Assembly: GCA_028095005.1 (NCBI GenBank)
Contig: CM051459.1
Span: 117,029,431 to 117,093,430, forward strand
DNA from: Rhynchospora pubera
Lineage: Eukaryota > Streptophyta > Magnoliopsida > Poales > Cyperaceae
Length of the DNA stretch: 64,000 bases
Direction: 5' to 3'
Of the stretch, positions 58,242 through 64,000 are shown one piece after another. The notes under the pieces were generated by a model, which did no database searches, was not told the DNA's origin, and saw nothing but the letters and a program-made list of their open reading frames with translations. The position numbers and the translations under genes are program-made. Positions within the stretch are counted from its first letter, which is position 1. Each line of letters opens with the position of its first letter.

Positions 58242-59969
58242 AATCCCCCCAAACTTAAACTTTGCTTGTCCTCAAGCAACACCCTAAGCTTAGAGTTTTG
58301 GACTGTACTTAAACCTTAAACATTGAGTTGTATCTCAAACCAATAAATGTCGTGAAATCAATTGCGATGCCTAAAATTTCTCACACTTTCATCAAATGAG
58401 TCAAACAAGAATCAAAATCAAAAACCAAGTTAAGTGTTCACAACTTAATTAATGCAACTCTTGGCCCTAAGTAAAGTCTTTTCCCAAAAATTAGAACTCT
58501 AGCTTCCCTTTGATATTTCAAAAGCGATCTCAATTTCAATTACCCGTTCCTTTTCACATTCCACAAAAATTTGTAAAGGCCTTTATCAACTTCAGAAATT
58601 TTATAATGAACTTTTCTCAAAATCAATTTCAATTTTTCACCAATATTTTTTTTTCTTTTTTTTTCGTGCAAGTCGAGCCGTGGGGCTTTACACCCTAGAG
58701 GATAATGCGGTATCATTGGCCTTGAGTTTGCTACTAGCACATGTCGCGCTAGGGAGGTTAGACGGGTGTTGCTCGACTATGGCCACGGTACACTTGGGCC
58801 ATAATACTCAACAACTCCTTTACCAATGCTTTCGCACCGGGTCCGGTAGAATTAAGCATGAGTTGTCCAATTATTTCTCGGTTTCTTTGAGTTGTAATTC
58901 CTAACAATTCATTCCTAACCCAATACCCTCCAATTTGTGGCTAAGTTGGTGGAGAAAGGCCTCAGTGCGTCCTCGTTTTCACAGCTATTTTGATTTATTG
59001 TCCCATTATTTTTGCTTGTTGGTGATTCAAGCGATTAAAAAGCAATTTCAACAAGACAAAGTTCATCTATCAATTTTCAAAGTCGATAAATTTCTTTTCA
59101 AAAGTTTGTCAAATACGAATCAGTTCACTCGGCAAAAACTTGTGAGAATCGACTAAGATTGTCATAACAATTCTAAGCATCCAAGATCAAGTTCAAATTT
59201 TAAAGAAAATACTCCAATTCAGTCCATTGGTGCAAGATCAAGTGTGATATCAAAACATTCTAGGGTTCTTTGAGAAAATTTTTGTTTGACTCAAAAACAA
59301 GTTTAAGCAGTGTGAGATTTAACGTTTAAAATCCAAATCGAGAGAGAATAGGAAAACCAACTTATTTCCAAGCCAAAATCATACCAATTTATGCAATTTC
59401 CATGTTCTGGTCGGATTGACCAGGTGTCTGTTCGAACTGACCAGAGAAGCAAAAAGTTCGAAAAAATGCAAAAATTTACCAAAATCCACCAAAAGTTCGA
59501 TTTTTCTCCTATTCCCTCCCCCCAAACTTAGATCAAGCATTGTCCTCAATGCATGCAATCGAATAAAAAAGTAAATAGGAGGGAAAAAATAACTTAGCCA
59601 ATTTTTGCTTTCCATATGTTGATTTGTTTATAGTTTGTTCTCTCGTTGTCCAAGATGGCTCTATCAATTTTTCTAGATCTTTTGATGCAATCCGTATGAG
59701 GTCGATCGGGGTTAGTTGGTTCGCGTAACCCATGGTGCTCTAGCACGAATTGCATCTTTCTTCGTTTGTTCCTCAAAATTTTCCTACAAACAAACAAATA
59801 TAAACATCAAATTCTATTTTTTTTTTCAAATTTTTATGGATTTTTCTATTTTTTTTTTTGTATTTTCTATTTGTAATGAAAAAATAAATAAAAGAGAGAA
59901 GAGTTGAGAAATCCTTGGGTTGCCTCCCAAGAAGCGCTTGTTTTAGGTCCCTAGCTTGACCATATTTCA
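58242..59969 (-). other. Element 3 polypurine tract and 3' non-coding region
   Basis: The minus strand next to the LTR reads AAGTTTAAGTTTGGGGGGATTT, the polypurine tract; this stretch is nearly the same as in element 2. A further dyad pair is at 59404-59446 (CTGGTCGGATTGACCAG, CTGTTCGAACTGACCAG). Short minus-strand frames at 59379-59797 have no recognised domain and may be remnants of a lost downstream gene. No reverse transcriptase. Confidence 0.7.
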
Positions 59970-62459
59970 CTAAGTCTTGATCGGATCGGATCCGGAGAGC
60001 GAGACAGCGAGCGATTTGTCATGACCCTTGTTGGCGGGATTGGAGCACTTCAAGGCATGATCAATTGAAAAGCGGAGTTTCTCTCCTCCAACTCTAACCA
60101 AAATCGTCCCATCTCGGGCATCCATTTTCACACCGGCGGTTCTAAGGAAGGGGCGTCCTAAAATTATAGGCACCTCCTTGTCTTCTTCCATGTCCATCAC
60201 CACGAAATCGCCCGGTATGATAAACTTATCCACTTGAACGGGCACATCTTTAATAACACCCAAGGGCAACCGCATTGAGGAATCGGCGAGCTTCAATGTC
60301 ATGCATGTGGGTCTCAATTCTCCAATTCCAATCTTTTCATAAACGGACTTGGGCATCAAACTAACACTAGCCCCCATATCACACAAGGCTTGCTTGATTG
60401 TTGCGTTTCCAATAGTGCAAGGAAGAGCAAACCTACCCGGATCCTCAAGCTTTGGGGGCATCTTGCTATTCAAAGCCTCGGTACTCTTGTGTGATAGGGC
60501 CACTGTTTTGAGCTCTTCCATGGATCTCTTGCCCGTGCATAACTCCTTTAAGAATCTTGCAAAGATCGGCACTTGAGCTATGACATCTGTGAATGGAATG
60601 TTGACCTTCAATTCCTTGAGAATCTCCCAAAAAGTTCGAAATCGTTCTTCCTCATTCTTCTTCACAAGTCGCTGAGGAAATGGGACAGGAGGCCTATAGG
60701 TTGACTCAGGTTGTTGTGCCTTCTTTCTGTCCTTGCTTTGGACCACTGTTGTGCTCTGTTCGAACCGAACAGGAGCTTGGTCGGACCGAACAGAGGGTGC
60801 GAGTGGCACCTCATCAGCTTGTTCAGGCTCAGGAATGGTGCCTTGTGTCTGGGATGCCTCATGGAGTGGAGGGAATGACAAAACTTTCTCAAGAATTGGG
60901 TGTGTCTCCTCTGGTTCCTCCTGTTCGGACCGAACGAGATTCTGGTCGGACCGAACAGAGAGGTTGTTTCCTTCGTTTGGTGGCACGGGTGGGTCTTGGT
61001 ACTCATTTCCGCTTCGTAGAACATGAATGGCTTTGATCTCTGCACTTGGGTTGACTTGTGGTTGGCTTGGAAGCTTGCCAGGTGGTCGGGAGAAGTGTGC
61101 TTCCATCATGCGCTCCAAGCGTTGTAAGGTGCTTGAACTTCCCTTAAATTCGTTGATGGTAGCCTTCAATTCGTCAGTGGTGGCCTTCAATTCATCTAAC
61201 CCTAAAGCCACAGATTTGTTAATCTTTTCTTGCTCACTCATGAATTCTTGAACAACAATTGGAATCTCTTCCCTATCGAAAAAGGGTTTCTTTTGAAATG
61301 ATTGGTCTCTATTGTTGTTATTGAATTGTGCATTCCTATACAAATTTGGTGGGCTATTTTGGTACTTTGAACCGTAAGGGGGCCCATTGTGTAGGTAGTT
61401 CACTTGGGCCCCTCCGTTACCAATTTTGGCAAGAGGACAATTGATAGATGTATGTCCTTCCTCGCCGCACGCTCCGCATTGGTTTGAATGGAGATGTGTC
61501 CCTTGAGTCGATTGGTAAGCGGCAAGTTCAGCTTCTAGTTCCTCGATCCTCGCCTCTTTAGTTGAAATTGTGTGCACTTGTTGCCTCGAACTACTTGAGT
61601 GGCGGGGAATGAGTAGAGGGTACCATGTGTAATTTCTTGCACAATAATCAAGTAAATCTCGCCCTCGTGCCGTATCAAGTCTTTTGAATGCCCCACCTGA
61701 AAGAGAATCAAGATTGATTTTAATATTATCATAAAGTCCAGTGTAGAATGATTTAATGAGCATCCATTCTTGAATCCCATGATGCGGGCAAGAATTTTCT
61801 AAATCCCTAAACCGTTCCCATGCATCCCTCATTGATTCATTTTGGTTTTGGGCAAAATTATTCAATTCAGCTCTAATTTTGTCCGCTCTATCCGAAGGAA
61901 AATACCTATCCAAGAAGGTTTGTGCCATTTCATCCCAAGACCTAATTGACCCTTTTTTCAATGTTTTATACCATTTTTGTGCTCGGTCCTTAAGGGTGAA
62001 GTGAAATAACAATAGCCTAATTGCTTGTTGAGGAACACCATTAAACTTAATCAATCTAGTGCAATCAATAAAAGTTTGTAAGTGAGCATGGGGATCCTCA
62101 TCGTCGTTTCCATAGAACGGATTTTGTTGCACAAGCACGACGTGGTTGGGAGCGAATTGCATGTTGTTAGCAGCGATGCCTGGAATCACCACTGGTCCGC
62201 CCACGTTTCTTGCGCTGGGAACTCCAAACTCCATAAGAGTCCTTTCACGATCTTCCTCATCTTCGTTGTCGGAGTTATTGATGCTCCCTTCATCTTCTTG
62301 GGTCCATCGGCGACGCTCATTGTCAAAATCCCTCCTTTGACCCGCTAGGAGGGTCCGATCGGCTGCCAATCGAGCCTCTCTTTGCTCAAGTTGGAGGCGG
62401 AGGTCCTCCAATTCTTGTGTGCGCTGGGCAATGGCCTCGGGAGTGAGTTGGTCGGCCAT
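59970..62459 (-). CDS. Element 3 Gag-protease polyprotein
   Basis: 829 codons starting MADQLTPEAIAQ. A coiled-coil-like, Arg/Glu-rich N-terminus is followed by the retrotransposon gag domain at about residues 150-245 (LLLFHFTLKDRAQKWYKTL), a CCHC knuckle CGACGEEGHTSINC at about 326-340, and a retropepsin-like protease with active site DMGASVSLMP around residue 695, then IILGRPFLRTAG. The linker before the protease contains SVRSDQ and VRSEQ peptides that are direct translations of the element's dyad repeat. Intact frame. It would make capsid and protease but depends on another element for copying and integration. The closest known layout is Athila-type gag-protease without the rest of pol. Confidence 0.93.
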   Translation of the reverse strand: MADQLTPEAIAQRTQELEDLRLQLEQREARLAADRTLLAGQRRDFDNERRRWTQEDEGSINNSDNEDEEDRERTLMEFGVPSARNVGGPVVIPGIAANNMQFAPNHVVLVQQNPFYGNDDEDPHAHLQTFIDCTRLIKFNGVPQQAIRLLLFHFTLKDRAQKWYKTLKKGSIRSWDEMAQTFLDRYFPSDRADKIRAELNNFAQNQNESMRDAWERFRDLENSCPHHGIQEWMLIKSFYTGLYDNIKINLDSLSGGAFKRLDTARGRDLLDYCARNYTWYPLLIPRHSSSSRQQVHTISTKEARIEELEAELAAYQSTQGTHLHSNQCGACGEEGHTSINCPLAKIGNGGAQVNYLHNGPPYGSKYQNSPPNLYRNAQFNNNNRDQSFQKKPFFDREEIPIVVQEFMSEQEKINKSVALGLDELKATTDELKATINEFKGSSSTLQRLERMMEAHFSRPPGKLPSQPQVNPSAEIKAIHVLRSGNEYQDPPVPPNEGNNLSVRSDQNLVRSEQEEPEETHPILEKVLSFPPLHEASQTQGTIPEPEQADEVPLAPSVRSDQAPVRFEQSTTVVQSKDRKKAQQPESTYRPPVPFPQRLVKKNEEERFRTFWEILKELKVNIPFTDVIAQVPIFARFLKELCTGKRSMEELKTVALSHKSTEALNSKMPPKLEDPGRFALPCTIGNATIKQALCDMGASVSLMPKSVYEKIGIGELRPTCMTLKLADSSMRLPLGVIKDVPVQVDKFIIPGDFVVMDMEEDKEVPIILGRPFLRTAGVKMDARDGTILVRVGGEKLRFSIDHALKCSNPANKGHDKSLAVSLSGSDPIKT
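60750..60965. repeat. Dyad units of element 3 inside the gag-protease frame
   Basis: Two pairs, at 60755-60795 (CTGTTCGAACCGAACAG, TTGGTCGGACCGAACAG) and 60920-60960 (CTGTTCGGACCGAACGAG, CTGGTCGGACCGAACAG). They are read in frame on the minus strand as VRSDQ and VRSEQ/VRFEQ repeats, so the array tolerates or exploits translation. Confidence 0.88.
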
Positions 62460-62484
62460 TGCGGAGTTTTCTTTTCTCTGTTTG

Positions 62485-62615
62485 GAGCTCTGGTCGGATT
62501 GAACAGAGGTCTGGTCAGATTAAACAGAGCACTGGTCAGATTGAACAGAGGCCTGGTCAGATTGAACAGAGGCCTGGTCAGATCGAACAGAGCACTGGTC
62601 AGTTCGAACAGGAGT
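62485..62615. repeat. Dyad array in the element 3 leader before gag
   Basis: Six or so consecutive units (CTGGTCGGATTGAACAG, CTGGTCAGATTAAACAG, CTGGTCAGATCGAACAG, CTGGTCAGTTCGAACAG) lie just upstream of the gag start. They also remain open on the minus strand (SVRSDQAS/SVQSDQAS) within a 66-codon frame at 62720-62520. Confidence 0.9.
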
Positions 62616-62802
62616 AAAGGAGGAGGATCTGGCTTCTTCGCGGATTCTCCGGAGAAAGTCTTTGACCTTTGGGGGTGGGGACTTCTTCCTCTGCGTGTTA
62701 CCTGCCAGTCCTGTAATCAAGAGAGAAGAAAACGTGAGTTTGAAAAGAAAAAGAAAAGATCTAGTCTCTTAATACTAAGATAAGGATCCAATATCAACAC
62801 CG

Positions 62803-62820
62803 TCCCCGGCAACGGCGCCA
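62803..62820 (-). other. Element 3 primer binding site (tRNA-Asp type)
   Basis: The plus strand reads TCCCCGGCAACGGCGCCA, identical to the site in element 2, 3 bases inside the right LTR. Confidence 0.92.
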
Positions 62821-62823
62821 ATT

Positions 62824-64000
62824 TGATGAAGGCTTAAAACTTAGGAATCAAATAAATTTATAGACCTAGAGCTAACCTCACTAGTCTTTTGGAGTACAGC
62901 TTTAGGGTCGAACCCAAGGGACGGTACAATTGATTACTGGACTTATCCTTTTTCAAAAGCTAGACAAGAATATTTTTATGGAGTTTTGATGAATTAAATG
63001 TAAATGTGCAAGTAAAGTATATATTTTTGGTTGTTTTGTCAATTAAAATAAAGTAAACAACTAAAGTAAGGTTTTTGAGTTTTCAAACAGTATAAAAAGC
63101 GTCTTAAGGTTCAGGTTTCACCTCGGTTTGGACTCTAGAACACAAAACTTATCACTTTCGTGCATCGATTGGTGTTTTTCAAGCATATACCGCTCTGTTC
63201 GGTTCGAACAAGGATCTGTTCAATCCGAACAGGAGTCTGTTCAATCCGAACAGGACTCTGTTCAATCCGAACAGGAGTCTGTTCGATCCGAACAGATGGT
63301 ATAAGTGTGTGGTTTTGACCTTTTATGATACTTTATGCCTTGTGCTAGGGTTTGTTGGTCAAACCTAGATATTCTAAACCTCAGCTGTCGCTTGTTGGAC
63401 TAGAAACTGGTTAAATCACAACCTAACCTAATTAACTCGATTGGTTCACAACTTTTGGTATAGAATTCAATCAATTTAAACTTGTTTGTTGGAGTTCGTA
63501 AGGATATCTAGAGGTCTTTTGGACTTGTCTAAAAGTTACACTTTTGAGGTCAACTAATCTCCCCTTTCGGATCTACGATTTATCCCAAATACTTTATCTA
63601 AATTATCTTGGTTAACCTAACTTTAGAACTTAACTAAATATGGCCATTCATCTAGAAGTTAATTAGACTTAACCAAGCAATTTAAACAAGCAATTATAAT
63701 AATTCTCAACAAAACATATCATAACATATCAAGTCAAATCACAACATCCAAACCTAAGTTACTACCTTACCCCTAAGACTACATAAATTTAGCGTAACAT
63801 AGTACTAAAACACACAACAAATAACATAGAAATCACAAGATACAAGCCCATTGAAAATAGAGAAGAAAACATAGAAGAATAAACCGAATACTTCTTTATG
63901 CTTTCGAACTACGATCTCTAGACAGTGAGGTGTTGCAAGATGGTCACCAAACTCGTCTCCTTGCTGCCGTCGCTTCAAAGGACCAAACTTTGATGATCTC
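62824..64000 (-). repeat. Element 3, 5' LTR (right), truncated by the window
   Basis: Begins TGATGAAGGC and aligns with 56426-57620 of the left LTR to the window end. The GGGTCGAACCCAAGGGACGG block is at 62905-62924 and the dyad array at 63193-63296. Confidence 0.92.

Larger units (their letters stand above)
56426..64000 (-). mobile_element. Ty3/gypsy-type gag-protease element (element 3), right end outside window
   Basis: Same design as element 2 and in the same orientation: left (3') LTR 56426-58241, polypurine tract, non-coding region, a gag-protease frame, a tRNA-Asp primer site, and the right (5') LTR from 62824, which runs off the window. Only about 4.6 kb lies between the LTRs, with no reverse transcriptase, RNase H or integrase. 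In the roughly 1.18 kb visible of both LTRs I count about 15-20 substitutions and a short deletion by eye, so the insertion is fairly recent but probably older than element 2. Confidence 0.9.

Overview
This window is nuclear DNA from a flowering plant. Several genes have many short exons with GT-AG introns. They include plant-type cyclin-dependent kinase F, mitochondrial CCMH, a plastid-type sugar carrier and a restorer-like PPR protein. Between them the DNA is AT-rich and full of plant transposons (Ty3/gypsy gag-protease elements, copia-like LTRs, hAT, MULE and PIF/Harbinger-like elements, LINE debris). Coding sequence is not GC-rich at third positions, so a grass is unlikely; I cannot name the species.

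Layout. 1-888 is the end of a copia-like LTR. 1630-4781 and 10931-13521 (+) are a tandem pair of nicotinamidase genes, separated by foldback, PIF-like and LINE remnants. 14376-16189 (-) is CCMH. 16326-17369 is a MULE. 18098-19917 (+) is CDKF;1. 20641-23046 is a hAT element with a second MULE inside it. 24804-25806 is a third MULE, ending about 130 bp before the PPR gene at 25937-27847 (+), which is followed by three related MITEs.

30571-43045 is a nested stack. A roughly 520 bp host segment is present on both sides. Inside is the 3' LTR of an old gypsy-like element, split by a younger gag-protease element (31979-41562, 5 bp target duplication TAAAC), which is itself split by a copia-like solo LTR (38133-39923, target duplication CTTCC). 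44931-46065 is a hAT element with an exact 8 bp target duplication. 47352-52815 (-) is a 13-exon sugar transporter. Small hAT-like MITEs and a foldback follow. 56426-64000 is a second gag-protease element whose right LTR runs off the window.

The host genes do unrelated jobs: NAD salvage, mitochondrial cytochrome c maturation, CDK activation, organelle RNA processing and sugar transport. Nothing suggests they work as a cluster. The most unusual signals are in the mobile DNA. The three related gypsy-like elements carry different, element-specific arrays of CTG...CAG dyads in LTRs, leaders and gag coding sequence, and hAT elements with the same kind of ends and target duplications carry different subterminal word arrays. 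In the genes, the second nicotinamidase has lost its exon 5 acceptor and two conserved features, and the PPR gene has an in-frame duplication that turned 5' UTR into coding sequence.
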